A stretch of 64,000 nt of DNA from Brevibacterium picturae. Lineage in GTDB: Bacteria > Actinomycetota > Actinomycetes > Actinomycetales > Brevibacteriaceae. This document shows positions 43,822 to 52,655 of this stretch, one piece after another. The notes under the pieces are model-generated. The model ran no database searches, was not told the DNA's origin, and saw nothing but the letters and a program-made list of their open reading frames with translations. The stretch lies in the NCBI RefSeq assembly GCF_900105045.1, contig NZ_LT629739.1:2852001-2916000 (forward strand). Reading direction: 5' to 3'. Position 1 is the stretch's first letter. Each line of letters begins with the position of its first letter. A program made the position numbers and the translations under genes.

Positions 43822-45201
43822 ATGTCCACCATGTATCGCGTGACCAACCCGGCGACCGGCGAGGTAGCCGAGGAATTCGCCACCGCCACCGACTCGGAGA
43901 TCTTGGCCGCCCTCGATCGATCCGCGACCACATTCACCGAATGGAGCCAGACTTCCGTGGCCGATCGCGCAGCGATCCTCACCCGTGTCTCCGAGATCTA
44001 CGCCCAGCGGGCCGAAGAGCTCGCCGGAGTCATCCAGCTGGAGATGGGCAAAGCCGTCCCCGAAGGCAAGGGAGAGGTCGGACTGAGCTCCGCCATCTAC
44101 CGCTACTTCGCCGACAACGCCGAAGCCTTCATGGCCGATGAGCCCCTGCGCGGACCCGAGGACGGCACCGCGATGATCCGCCGCAAGCCGGTCGGGTCGC
44201 TGCTGGGCATCATGCCCTGGAACTTCCCCTACTACCAGGTCGCACGCTTCGCAGCCCCCAACCTGGCATTGGGCAACACGATCCTGCTCAAGCACGCCCC
44301 ACAGTGCCCCCGCTCGGCTCAGATCATGGAAGAGATCTTCATCGAGGCTGGACTGCCCGAGGGCGCCTACATCAATATCTATGCGAGCAACGAGCAGGTT
44401 GCAGACCTCATCCTGCCCGACCCACGCAACCACGGCGTCTCGCTGACCGGTTCCGAACGTGCGGGCTCGGCAGTGGCCGCCGAGGCGGGCAAGAACCTCA
44501 AGAAGGTCGTCCTCGAGCTCGGCGGATCCGACCCCTACATCCTCCTCGACACCCCTGACGTGGCGAAGAGCGCGAGCACCTTCTTCAAGACACGCATGGG
44601 CAACACCGGCCAGGCCTGCAACTCACCCAAGCGCATGATCGTCATGGACGACGTCTACGACGAATTCCTGTCCTCGATCACCGAGGCGGCCAAGAAGTTC
44701 ACTCCCGAAGCTCCCGGTGATGAAGGCTCCCGCCTGTCGCCGCTGTCGTCGGTGGCGGCCGCTGATCGCTTCATCGAGCAGGTCCAGGACACTGTCAAGG
44801 ACGGTGCCACTCTGCTCGCCGGCGGCAAGCGCTACGACGGTGGCGGCGCCTACGTCGAACCGGTCGTCCTGGCCGATGTGGAGAAGGGCATGCGAGGCTA
44901 CTACGAAGAGCTCTTCGGGCCCGCCGTCATCGTCTACCGGGTCAGCAGCGAGGAGGAGGCCGTCGAGATGGCCAATGACACCCCGTTCGGCCTCGGTGCC
45001 GCTGTGTTCTCCAACGACCTCGAGCGGGCAGAGCGCGTCGGTTCCCAGATCGACTCCGGCATGGTCTTCCTCAACGCGCCCGAAGGCACTCGTGAGTACC
45101 TGCCCTTCGGCGGAGTCAAGCGCTCCGGCGTCGGCCGTGAGTTGGGACCGCTGGCCATGGACGAGTTCGTCAACAAGCAGATGGTGTTCAAGAAGAACTG
45201 A
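43822..45201 (+). CDS. NAD-dependent succinate-semialdehyde dehydrogenase, Sad/YneI type
   Basis: A 459-residue aldehyde dehydrogenase, the short Sad-type that differs from the GabD protein at 21.6 kb. [19 protein letters not shown] (about 118-136), [20 protein letters not shown] (about 210), the Glu in [12 protein letters not shown] (about 232) and the Cys in [12 protein letters not shown] (about 266) are in place. GAGG 6 nt before ATG 43822 decides the start against ATG 43810. It can oxidise succinic semialdehyde or related aldehydes. It is followed by a terminator hairpin (45249-45280). Confidence 0.9.
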   Translation: MSTMYRVTNPATGEVAEEFATATDSEILAALDRSATTFTEWSQTSVADRAAILTRVSEIYAQRAEELAGVIQLEMGKAVPEGKGEVGLSSAIYRYFADNAEAFMADEPLRGPEDGTAMIRRKPVGSLLGIMPWNFPYYQVARFAAPNLALGNTILLKHAPQCPRSAQIMEEIFIEAGLPEGAYINIYASNEQVADLILPDPRNHGVSLTGSERAGSAVAAEAGKNLKKVVLELGGSDPYILLDTPDVAKSASTFFKTRMGNTGQACNSPKRMIVMDDVYDEFLSSITEAAKKFTPEAPGDEGSRLSPLSSVAAADRFIEQVQDTVKDGATLLAGGKRYDGGGAYVEPVVLADVEKGMRGYYEELFGPAVIVYRVSSEEEAVEMANDTPFGLGAAVFSNDLERAERVGSQIDSGMVFLNAPEGTREYLPFGGVKRSGVGRELGPLAMDEFVNKQMVFKKN

Positions 45202-45248
45202 GCCTGAGGTTCCGGCGCACCGCGTCGCCTGAGCCGCTTTCGACTCTC

Positions 45249-45280
45249 AGGGTGTTGACCGCACCGGCGGTCAGCACCCT
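45249..45280 (+). terminator. Terminator hairpin after the Sad-type dehydrogenase
   Basis: AGGGTGTTGACCGC (45249-45262) pairs with GCGGTCAGCACCCT (45267-45280): 14 bp with one G-T pair and a 4 nt loop. No T-run. Confidence 0.65.
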
Positions 45281-45328
45281 GATTGTATGCTGAGGTCCTA
45301 TACAGTCTTTTCTCAGCAGGAGGTTCTC

Positions 45329-46711
45329 ATGTCGGCACAGAAGCCGTCGACCCAGGTCAACGCCGCGGCCGCTTCCAAAGGGATAATGCGTCCGGTCAAT
45401 CGTTTCCTCGAACAGTGGATTCCGTCAGCGCTGACGTTCGCCATCGTTCTCACGCTCATCGTCGCCGTTCTGGCGTTCATCCTCACGGGAGCCAGCCCGC
45501 TCGACGTCGTCACCGGCTGGGGCGAGGGCCTGGCCGGGCTGCTCGCATTCATGACGCAGATGTGCCTGATCCTGCTCCTCGGCCACATCCTCGCGAACAC
45601 CGAACCGGTGCAGAAGCTGCTGACCCGGTTGGCCAGGGTCCCCGGCAGTCCGGCCTTCGCCTACGTCTTCGTGTTCGTCGTCGCAGCGGTCGCCAGTCTC
45701 ATCACCTGGGGGCTCGGGCTCGTCGTCGGCGCGCTCCTGGCCCGTGAGATCGCGGTGCAGGCGCGTACCCGCGGAATCAAGGTCCACTTCCCGCTGCTCG
45801 TCGCCGCCGGATACTCCGGTTTCGTCGTCTGGCACATGGGGTATTCGGGTTCGGGACCACTGACGGCAGCCACTCCTGATTCCTTCCTTGCCGAATCACT
45901 GGGCGGAGAGGTTATTCCTGTCAGCGAGACCATCTTCTCGACCTGGAACCTCCTCGCCATCCTCGCCGTCATCGTCGTCTGCGCCGTCTTGTTCTTCCTC
46001 GTCGCACCGAAGAAGGACGCTCCTGTCTATGAGCTTCCCGAGTCGATTGCTTCCGAATCGAGAAGCACCGTCGACGAGGAGGTCGTCACGCCTGCCGACC
46101 GCATTGATGCCTCGCGGATTCTGACCCTCATCGTCGGGCTCGCGCTCGTGATCTACCTCGCCGTCCACTTCGCCCAGGGTGGAGGGCTGACCCTCGACAT
46201 CGTCAACTGGTCGTTCCTCGCGCTGATCTTCCTGTTGGTGAAGAACCCCTTCGAGCTCATCCATCTGACCAAGGGAGCCGCGTCCAACGTCGGCGAGATC
46301 CTGCTCCAATTCCCTCTGTACGCGGGAATCCTGGGCATCATGTCCGGGACCGGTCTGATCGCCGTGTTCTCCGACGCTCTCGTCTCGGTCGCGAATCCGA
46401 CGACCTTCGGCATCCTCGCTCTGCTCTCGGCCGGAATCGTCAACTTCTTCGTCCCCTCGGGCGGCGGACAGTTCGCAGTCCAGGGCCCGATCATGCTCGA
46501 TGCCGCCAACCAGTTGGGCGTCGACCCCTCGGTCGCGATCATGGCGGTCTCCTATGGTGATCAGTGGACGAATATGCTGCAGCCGTTCTGGGCACTGCCG
46601 GTCCTGGCCATCGCAGGTCTGAAGATGCGTGACATCCTCGGCTACACCTCGGTGACCTTCCTCGGTTCCGGTGTGGTCATGGCCGCCGCGTTGTTCTTCG
46701 TCTCCCTGTGA
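45329..46711 (+). CDS. atoE: Short-chain fatty acid transporter, AtoE family
   Basis: A 460-residue inner membrane carrier with about ten to eleven segments. WIPSALTFAIVLTLIVAVLAF, LITWGLGLVVGALLAREIA, and especially VVWHMGYSGSGPLTAATPDSF (core HMGYSGSGPLTAATP, about 169-183) and the FFVPSGGGQFAVQGPIML segment near 385 are hallmarks of the AtoE/SCFA transporter family, which takes up acetoacetate, butyrate and similar acids. AGGAGG precedes the ATG. It fits the surrounding acyl-CoA genes. Confidence 0.9.
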   Translation: MSAQKPSTQVNAAAASKGIMRPVNRFLEQWIPSALTFAIVLTLIVAVLAFILTGASPLDVVTGWGEGLAGLLAFMTQMCLILLLGHILANTEPVQKLLTRLARVPGSPAFAYVFVFVVAAVASLITWGLGLVVGALLAREIAVQARTRGIKVHFPLLVAAGYSGFVVWHMGYSGSGPLTAATPDSFLAESLGGEVIPVSETIFSTWNLLAILAVIVVCAVLFFLVAPKKDAPVYELPESIASESRSTVDEEVVTPADRIDASRILTLIVGLALVIYLAVHFAQGGGLTLDIVNWSFLALIFLLVKNPFELIHLTKGAASNVGEILLQFPLYAGILGIMSGTGLIAVFSDALVSVANPTTFGILALLSAGIVNFFVPSGGGQFAVQGPIMLDAANQLGVDPSVAIMAVSYGDQWTNMLQPFWALPVLAIAGLKMRDILGYTSVTFLGSGVVMAAALFFVSL

Positions 46712-46763
46712 GGCTGAGCCGAATGCCACGTATCCACGCGGCACACTCGGCTCTGTTACCGGC

Positions 46764-46781
46764 GGCTACGGTATGGTAGCC
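46764..46781. promoter_or_regulatory. Inverted repeat upstream of the BCCT gene
   Basis: GGCTAC, 6 bp, GTAGCC lies 133 bp before the BCCT start. It could be an operator; TGAGCCGG(C/T) also occurs twice at 46838 and 46856. No promoter could be fixed with confidence in 46712-46913. Confidence 0.3.
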
Positions 46782-46913
46782 TGCATGGTTGGTCGCATCC
46801 GGTGAAACCTGTGTGAAAAAGATGGGTGTGCAGTGAGCCGGCGTGAAATGAGCCGGTATGCAGAAGAAGCAAGTCAATTCGGGCGAGAATTCGTCCTATG
46901 AAGGAGCAAGCTG

Positions 46914-48983
46914 ATGTCAGCCGCAGTGGACAAACCCGCGGAGAAGTCGAAGAAGGGGGCGAAGGCTGTGCTGCCTCCGGTGAATAAGCCGGTCTTCATC
47001 GCAGCAGCACTGGGCACCCTGGCCATCACCATCTGGGCGCTCATCGCCCCCACCAACGCCGAGGGGGTCCTCGGTGCCGTCGTCGGCTGGACCTCGGACT
47101 GGTTCGGTTGGTTCTACGTCCTCCTCGTCGCCGCGGTCCTCGTCTTCGTCATCTACCTCGCGGCCTCAAAATACGGGAACACCAAGCTCGGCCCCGAACA
47201 CTCCAAGCCGGAGTTCGGCCTGCTCGCATGGGCATCCATGCTCTTCGCCGCCGGCATCAGCACCGACCTCATGTTCTTCGCCGTCTCCGAACCCGTGACT
47301 CAGTACCTGGCACCGCCGAGCACCCAGCCGGAAACCGTTGACGCGGCCCGTGAAGCCACGGTCTGGACACTGTTCCACTACGGTCTCAGCGGTTGGGGAC
47401 TCTATGCCCTCATGGGCATCGCCCTGGCCTACTTCGCCTACCGGATGAACATGCCATTGGCGATCCGCTCAGCGCTTGCCCCGATCTTCGGCAAACGCGT
47501 CCACGGCGCCTTAGGCGACACGGTCGACATCGCTGCACTGCTGGGCACCGTCTTCGGTGTGGCCACCTCGTTGGGCATCGGTGTGGTCATGGTCAATACC
47601 GGGCTCAACCAAGTCTTCGGCATCCCTATCGGTGTGGGCTCACAGATCGGTATCGTCGTCGTCGGCATTGTCGTGGCGACACTCTCAGCCGTGTCAGGCG
47701 TGGACAAAGGCATCAAGTTCCTCTCGATCCTCAACGTCTTCCTCGCAGTCGCATTGAGCCTCTGGGTCCTCATCGCGGGCAACACCCAGTTCCTCCTCAA
47801 CGCCTTCGTCCTCAACGTCTTCGACTTCATCAGAATGTTCCCGGACATGGCGGGTCAGACCTTCGCCTTCGAAGACACCGGCACATGGATGACCGACTGG
47901 ACCCTGTTCTTCTGGGCCTGGTGGATCGCCTTCGCCTCATTCGTCGGACTGTTCCTCGCCCGCATTTCGCGTGGACGCACGATTCGTCAGTTCGTTCTCG
48001 GGACTCTGACGATTCCGTTCATCTACATCTTCATGTGGATCTCGATCTACGGGAACTCTGCTCTCGACCTCATCCGCAACGGTGACAAGGAATTCGGCGA
48101 GAAGACGATGCTCAACCCCGAAGGCGGGTTCTACGAGTTGCTCTCGAACTACCCGGGATTCGTCATCATCGCCGCACTCGCGACGATTACAGCACTGCTG
48201 TTCTACGTCACCACCGCAGACTCCGCCGCACTCGTCATGGCCAACCTCTCCTCGCGTCTGCCGACACCGCAGGATGACGGGCGTCCGGGGCTGCGCATCT
48301 TCTGGGCCATTGCCACCGGTGGACTGACCATTGCCATGCTCATCGTCGGCGGCGTCGGGGCACTGCAGAACGCGACCGTCGTCATGGGGCTGCCCTTCGC
48401 CTTCGTCGTCATCCTCGTGATGATCGGGCTCTACAAGGCGCTGCGGGTCGAAGCGAACCGGGTCGACAGCGTCGACCAGAGCCTGCCGGGCTCGCTGGCC
48501 AGGCGTTCACGCACCGGCGACGGGCATGAACCCTGGCAGCGTCAGCTGAGTCGGGTCCTGTCCTTCCCCAGCGGCAACAAGGCCCGCGACTTCGAACGCG
48601 AAGTCCTCACCCCCACGTTGGAAGAAGTCGCGGCGGAACTGACCGAACGAGGTGTCACGGCCCGTTGCGGTCGCGTCGACACGGAGGGGCAGTTCGTTGA
48701 TGACGGCGAGCTCATCCAGCTCGAGGTCGACGGCGAGGGACAGTATCCTTTCCGGTATCAGATCTGGCCGCACAAGGTCAGTGTGCCCTCCTTCGGCGGA
48801 CATGTGCCTCGCGGGACCGAGGACTACTACCGCATGGAGGTCTACCTCGACGGTGGCGCCGGACAGGGCTACGACATCATGGGCTACTCGAAGGAACAGC
48901 TCATCGACGATGTCCTCGACAAGTACGGCCGCCACGTGGAGTTCCTGCAGCTGCAGGAGAATATCGCCAACCACGACGACTGA
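46914..48983 (+). CDS. BCCT-family betaine/choline/carnitine transporter (BetT-like)
   Basis: A 689-residue inner membrane transporter with twelve predicted segments and a cytoplasmic C-terminal domain of about 155 residues (from about 535) of the BetT/BetS kind. The family motif MFFAVSEPVTQYLAPP (about 120), HYGLSGWGLYALMGIALAYF (core HYGLSGWGLY, about 152) and the aromatic WTLFFWAWWIAFASFVGLFLARISRGRT (core FFWAWWIAF near 330, GLFLARISRGRT near 344) with Trp and Arg residues that form the substrate site are all seen. The C-terminal region (QLEVDGEGQYPFRYQIW, YYRMEVYLDGGAGQGYDIMG) marks high-affinity choline uptake types. AAGGAG precedes the ATG. Likely role: choline or betaine uptake for osmoprotection. 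The last codons and stop are duplicated 33 nt downstream. Confidence 0.9.
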   Translation: MSAAVDKPAEKSKKGAKAVLPPVNKPVFIAAALGTLAITIWALIAPTNAEGVLGAVVGWTSDWFGWFYVLLVAAVLVFVIYLAASKYGNTKLGPEHSKPEFGLLAWASMLFAAGISTDLMFFAVSEPVTQYLAPPSTQPETVDAAREATVWTLFHYGLSGWGLYALMGIALAYFAYRMNMPLAIRSALAPIFGKRVHGALGDTVDIAALLGTVFGVATSLGIGVVMVNTGLNQVFGIPIGVGSQIGIVVVGIVVATLSAVSGVDKGIKFLSILNVFLAVALSLWVLIAGNTQFLLNAFVLNVFDFIRMFPDMAGQTFAFEDTGTWMTDWTLFFWAWWIAFASFVGLFLARISRGRTIRQFVLGTLTIPFIYIFMWISIYGNSALDLIRNGDKEFGEKTMLNPEGGFYELLSNYPGFVIIAALATITALLFYVTTADSAALVMANLSSRLPTPQDDGRPGLRIFWAIATGGLTIAMLIVGGVGALQNATVVMGLPFAFVVILVMIGLYKALRVEANRVDSVDQSLPGSLARRSRTGDGHEPWQRQLSRVLSFPSGNKARDFEREVLTPTLEEVAAELTERGVTARCGRVDTEGQFVDDGELIQLEVDGEGQYPFRYQIWPHKVSVPSFGGHVPRGTEDYYRMEVYLDGGAGQGYDIMGYSKEQLIDDVLDKYGRHVEFLQLQENIANHDD

Positions 48984-49016
48984 CGCGAGCAGTCGGTCGC
49001 CAACCACGACGACTGA
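48964..49016. repeat. Direct repeat duplicating the BCCT gene's last codons and stop
   Basis: TCGCCAACCACGACGACTGA occurs at 48964-48983 (end of the gene) and again at 48997-49016, 33 nt further, so the same terminal residues and TGA are spelled twice. Confidence 0.95.
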
Positions 49017-49085
49017 TGTCAGTCTGAGTCAGACCGCGGCCACGCTGAGCCCGGTGTCTGCCCTCCCTGAGGACAGGCGCCGGGC

Positions 49086-49970
49086 TCAGCCTCGTCCGAG
49101 GCCCTCCAAGCACGCTCGCAGCGTGCGCGTGACCGACAGCGCGGTGAGACCGCTGGTGGCCGGGTTCTCCGGGCTCGGCGTGGACGAGATGGAGAACGCG
49201 AAATCTCCTGCCGGCCCGGTGGCGGTGATCTCATGGTGCGAATCCTCCTGACGCGGGTCCGCGCGGATCTCCACTCGTGTCCGATCCAGGGCCGCCTCCA
49301 TGAGTTCGTCGTCCGTGCTCGCCTCGACTCCGAGCCCACGCGTCGCCCAGGCCAGCGCCACGGTGATGTTGACGTTGGCGGGGAACTTCACGATCGCCTC
49401 AGCGGGGGTGCCGGTGAAGATGGTCAGCGCACCATCTTCGGGGGTCAGACCCTCGAGGCGTCGGACCTCCTCGGCGGGCATCCACGGTTGGATCAGACCG
49501 CTGGGGGCCTTCGCCGTCGTGATGGACACCATCTCGAGAGCCTGGGCCTGAGCTGCGGCTTCGAGGACGTCGAGCCCGCCGATCGCCCCATTCGTCACGT
49601 GTAGATCACCCGGCCCGGCCAGGAGCGCCTGCCTGGTCGGTCGATCGGCAAGAGCTCCGACGCTGGCGAGGACGAACGGAAGTCCGGCAGCCACCACGGC
49701 AGGTCCATAGCTCCTGGCCGCTGGGACCCCTGCACATTCGACGACAGCATCGGCCTTCAGCGCAGTCCAGCGCGGGTCCTCGGGGCTCTCGATCTGGATG
49801 AGCTCGGCACCCAGGTCCCGATGCTCGGCATGCTTGTCGACGTCTCGGACCAGCGCGGTCAGCGTCACCCGGCCACTCGAGATCTCCGGGTGAAGCAGGC
49901 GCGCGACATGTCGCCCGATCGCCCCGAATCCGATCATCAGCACCGATTTCACTTCGCGCTCTGGCCTCAT
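49086..49970 (-). CDS. Aspartate dehydrogenase (L-aspartate, NAD(P)+)
   Basis: A 294-residue dehydrogenase that interconverts L-aspartate and iminoaspartate/oxaloacetate. VLMIGFGAIGRHVARLL (about 11) is the Rossmann motif; VVECAGVPAARSYG (about 78), FVLASVGALAD (about 97), TNGAIGGLDVLEAA (about 126) and KFPANVNITVALAWATRGLG (core FPANVNITVALA, about 195-206) are the family's conserved stretches. It may feed NAD synthesis or aspartate catabolism; no nadA/nadC genes are here. I chose ATG 49970; ATG 49985 is in frame. Its 3' end is followed by the BCCT terminal duplication on the other side. Confidence 0.85.
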   Translation of the reverse strand: MRPEREVKSVLMIGFGAIGRHVARLLHPEISSGRVTLTALVRDVDKHAEHRDLGAELIQIESPEDPRWTALKADAVVECAGVPAARSYGPAVVAAGLPFVLASVGALADRPTRQALLAGPGDLHVTNGAIGGLDVLEAAAQAQALEMVSITTAKAPSGLIQPWMPAEEVRRLEGLTPEDGALTIFTGTPAEAIVKFPANVNITVALAWATRGLGVEASTDDELMEAALDRTRVEIRADPRQEDSHHEITATGPAGDFAFSISSTPSPENPATSGLTALSVTRTLRACLEGLGRG

Positions 49971-50062
49971 GACATCAGCGTACACATTGGTACGGTCGTT
50001 GCCGTGTCAGTGTGCCGGGGTACCGTAACGGTGTGGACGAGCGAAGCGGAGGAGAGGCACCG

Positions 50063-50689
50063 ATGACAGAGACGAACGTCGACGATGGCACAGCCACTGA
50101 CGGTGCCGTTGTGGGTGACGATGGACTCGCCCGATCTCCGTGGTCCTACGGTGATCCGCTGCTGCGCAGCTACTACGACACCGAATGGGGAATGCCCGTG
50201 CGCGACGAGCCCGGGATGTTCGAGCGGCTGAGTCTCGAAGGCTTCCAAGCCGGACTGTCGTGGCTGACGATCCTGAAGAAGCGCGAGCGCTTCCGGGAGG
50301 TCTTCGCCCATTTCGACGCCGAGGCGGTTGCCGGGTTCGGCGAGCCTGAGATCGAAGGCCTGCTCGCCGATCCGGGAATCATCCGACATCGCGGAAAGAT
50401 CGAAGCCTGCATCGGAAATGCCGGCGCCACACTGGCGATGCGCGATGAAGGGGGCCTCGGCGATTTCATCTGGAGCTTCCAACCGGAGAACACACCGCGT
50501 CCCCGCACCGTGAGCGAGGTACCCACGACGAGCCCCGAATCGCTGGCGCTGTCGAAGGCGCTGAAGAAGAAGGGGTTCCGATTCGTCGGACCGACCACCA
50601 TGTACGCGCTGATGGAAGCGGTCGGTATGGTTGACACGCACGTCCTCGGATCCCATCGCCGAGGCGCGTCCGGAGTCTGGAACGACTGA
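50063..50689 (+). CDS. tag: DNA-3-methyladenine glycosylase I family protein (Tag) with altered zinc site
   Basis: A 208-residue HhH-type base-excision protein. The start ATG 50063 has GGAGAGG upstream. LEGFQAGLSWLTILKKRERFRE (core EGFQAGLSWLTILKKRE, about 59), IIRHRGKIEACIGNA (about 110) and LSKALKKKGFRFVGPTTMYALMEAVGMV (core ALKKKGFRFVGPTTMY, about 168) match Tag closely, including the Glu of the LEG motif. The Zn ligands of E. coli Tag (Cys4, His17, His175, Cys179) read Ser, Tyr, His and Ser here (SPWSYGDPLLRSYYDTEWG, HVLGSHRR), so the zinc snap is likely absent. It should remove 3-methyladenine from alkylated DNA if the fold is stable. A Nudix gene follows after 33 nt. Confidence 0.85.
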   Translation: MTETNVDDGTATDGAVVGDDGLARSPWSYGDPLLRSYYDTEWGMPVRDEPGMFERLSLEGFQAGLSWLTILKKRERFREVFAHFDAEAVAGFGEPEIEGLLADPGIIRHRGKIEACIGNAGATLAMRDEGGLGDFIWSFQPENTPRPRTVSEVPTTSPESLALSKALKKKGFRFVGPTTMYALMEAVGMVDTHVLGSHRRGASGVWND

Positions 50690-50722
50690 TCACTTGGGCG
50701 ATTGTCCTGATGAAAGGCTGGA

Positions 50723-51166
50723 ATGAAAGATATCCGAGTCAGTGCACTCGTCCTGCTGCACCCGCTCGAACCCCTCCTGCTCATGGTGCGAAAGGAGGGC
50801 ACGACGTCATTCATGCTCCCCGGCGGCAAGCCCGAAGCCGGTGAGAGTACCGAGGCGACGATCATCCGGGAGATCAGCGAAGAGCTCGGCCTCACCCTCG
50901 AGGCGGGGCAGCTCTCACCGCTGGGCACCTTCGCCGCAGATGCGGCCAATGAAGCCGAGCACAGGGTGATCGGTGACGTGTTCTGCTATGAGGGCCTGCC
51001 TGCTGAACTCGACGTCGATCGGATCAACCATCAGGCCGAGATTGCTGAGGCCGCGTGGTTTCCCTACGCACCGATGCCGGCAGACGACGCGGAACGTCAG
51101 TTCGCCCCACTGACTCGTCTGCAGGTTATTCCAGCGCTGGCAGAACGGGGCCTGCTCGCGCAATGA
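50723..51166 (+). CDS. Nudix hydrolase
   Basis: A 147-residue Nudix protein. The box GGKPEAGESTEATIIREISEELGL, seen as GGKPEAGEST (about 34) and REISEELGL (about 49), has all the conserved Gly, Glu and Arg residues, so it should be active on a nucleoside diphosphate derivative. The layout (FMLPGGKPEAGES) is MutT-like. It follows the Tag gene by 33 nt and may be co-transcribed, a DNA or nucleotide maintenance pair (inference). Its stop region is duplicated: CTGCTCGCGCAATGACGCG and CTGCTCGTGCGGTGACGCG, 20 nt apart. Confidence 0.9.
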   Translation: MKDIRVSALVLLHPLEPLLLMVRKEGTTSFMLPGGKPEAGESTEATIIREISEELGLTLEAGQLSPLGTFAADAANEAEHRVIGDVFCYEGLPAELDVDRINHQAEIAEAAWFPYAPMPADDAERQFAPLTRLQVIPALAERGLLAQ

Positions 51167-51191
51167 CGCGTCTGCTCGTGCGGTGACGCGC
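51153..51191. repeat. 20-bp tandem duplication across the Nudix stop codon
   Basis: The unit CTGCTCGCGCAATGACGCGT recurs 20 nt downstream with three changes; TGA at 51164 reappears at 51184 in another frame. Confidence 0.85.
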
Positions 51192-51199
51192 GGGGACCT

Positions 51200-51679
51200 T
51201 CAGACGCCTCGGCGCTGGAACGCCAGCTCGAGGACGAACAGGTGCACGGCATGCCCCAGTGCCAGGCCGGCAGTGAGGAAGCTGAGGACGATGTCGAAGA
51301 CGCCGAAGTCCGTGTAGGGCGGAGGGTCGACGTATCCGGGGGACTGCAGCAGCGTGGAACCGACGACGGTGGCTCCCACCAGGATTGCGATGAGACCACT
51401 CGTCGACAGTTTTCCCACCGCGGCGACAGCCAGCAGCAATGCTGTCAGGAGTAGGACCACCAGCGCCATCAGGTCGAAGCTGGGTCCGAGCCGAAATACC
51501 TCCTGCCACAGGTTTCCGTAGATGAACGAGCTGTGCGGTTCCGGCTCGTAGTAGGGGAAGAACGTCAGGGAGATGACCAGCAGGCACAGTGGTCCGTAGA
51601 AGTGGGCGTACAGGGCGTTGATTCGCGTGATCCGTGAGTTGAGAAGTTCGGCTCGGATCATCTGCTCGGGCAGAGTCAT
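51200..51679 (-). CDS. Four-TM membrane protein, unknown function
   Basis: A 159-residue hydrophobic protein. Four segments: about 25-43 (YGPLCLLVISLTFFPYY), 73-92, 95-112 and 123-143. I prefer ATG 51679 with AAGGA upstream; ATG 51706 is in frame and overlaps the previous gene. It follows the secreted protein gene by 13 nt in the same operon. No family recognised. Confidence 0.6.
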   Translation of the reverse strand: MTLPEQMIRAELLNSRITRINALYAHFYGPLCLLVISLTFFPYYEPEPHSSFIYGNLWQEVFRLGPSFDLMALVVLLLTALLLAVAAVGKLSTSGLIAILVGATVVGSTLLQSPGYVDPPPYTDFGVFDIVLSFLTAGLALGHAVHLFVLELAFQRRGV

Positions 51680-51692
51680 GTGCTGTCTGTCC

Positions 51693-52340
51693 TTATGGTC
51701 GATCATGAGTCGTCGATTTTTGTGACCTCCGGGCCACGACGGCGGTCGCCGCCGACGTGAAGATGAGAGCAAGCAAGCTCAGACCGACGCCGATGACTGA
51801 GAATCCCGGTCCCGGCGGGATGTGAAGCCCGTTGTTCGCTCGAGGGCCGATGCGTCCGATCGGGGGAGTGGCTCCGCCGGTTTCGGTGCCGGCATGAGTG
51901 CCGTCGGCAGGGATGACAGGCAGAACCGAAAATGATTCGCTCAGGTACCCCTCGGCCATGCTCTGCTCCGAAGTGATTTCAGCCTGATACCCGCCCGCAT
52001 AGGTGTTGGTCGGTCTGCCGGGTGAGCCGCCGATTGGAAACGTCACTGTTCCATCGGCTCGAGCCCGTTTCCTGTCGTGGATGGCTTCGATTCCCGTCGG
52101 CGTGGATGCGATGTCGAGTCGCACCTTCTCACCTGGGAGGAAGCCTGTGGCCGTGAGAGTCACCGCGTCGTTGTCGGTGATGAAATCGGTGGTGGCTACG
52201 GCCCGTGGACTGACGTCGATGACCGTCGGCAGGCCGTCTTCGTACTCGTGGGCCAGAGCAGGGTCGGCCTGCAGGCCGGTTCCCAGAATGCAGGCGGAGG
52301 CTGTCACAGCCACGGGGATCCGCCATTTCGATGGGCGCAT
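51693..52340 (-). CDS. Exported, membrane-anchored protein with Ig-like region
   Basis: A 215-residue protein with a signal peptide (about 1-29, IPVAVTASACILGTGLQADPA), a beta-rich extracytoplasmic part (about 30-160; LTATGFLPGEKVRLDIAST looks like an Ig-like fold) and a C-terminal membrane segment (about 180-202, FSVIGVGLSLLALIFTSAA) followed by a short basic tail. The last part is not a typical sortase signal. ATG 52340 has GGAG upstream. Co-transcribed with the next gene. Possible wall or copper-related role is not supported by sequence, so unknown. Confidence 0.65.
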   Translation of the reverse strand: MRPSKWRIPVAVTASACILGTGLQADPALAHEYEDGLPTVIDVSPRAVATTDFITDNDAVTLTATGFLPGEKVRLDIASTPTGIEAIHDRKRARADGTVTFPIGGSPGRPTNTYAGGYQAEITSEQSMAEGYLSESFSVLPVIPADGTHAGTETGGATPPIGRIGPRANNGLHIPPGPGFSVIGVGLSLLALIFTSAATAVVARRSQKSTTHDRP

Positions 52341-52475
52341 ATGTATTCTCCAAACGAATGTTGAATGCGAAAGTACAGATGACAATGGGGTCTGATTGAT
52401 TTCGTCCGCGGGCGTTGAAAGAGATCTTTGCCTCGGGAATAGAGAACCGTGGTGGAATTCGACCACAATGAGTTC

Positions 52476-52501
52476 GCGGAATAATCTCTGCGTTATTCCG
52501 C
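52476..52501. terminator. Palindromic hairpin in the 52341-52655 gap
   Basis: GCGGAATAA, 8 nt, TTATTCCGC is a perfect 9 bp inverted repeat. The gap also holds a larger structure at 52557-52619; no gene was found in it. Confidence 0.45.
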
Positions 52502-52556
52502 CGATTTCTTAGAAAGCTACAGTTCGACTTTTGTCGGAGACAAGGAAAGGATGAGA

Positions 52557-52619
52557 CTCACGTGTCATGCCCGCGAAAAGGCGGATCGCTCCGGAGCATT
52601 CGCAGGCAAGACACGTGAG
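52557..52619. other. 63-nt near-perfect hairpin with a palindromic loop
   Basis: CTCACGTGTC (52557-52566) pairs perfectly with GACACGTGAG (52610-52619); after one A-A mismatch TGCC pairs with GGCA and after a C-A mismatch GCG pairs with CGC, giving 17 of 19 pairs. The 25 nt loop contains the palindrome GCTCCGGAGC. It lies 37 nt after the WYL regulator's stop on the minus strand. It could be a terminator, a folded RNA or a small palindromic element. Confidence 0.6.
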
Positions 52620-52655
52620 GATCGTCAGGCAGTGGACTGGCCCGGGTGCGGCACG

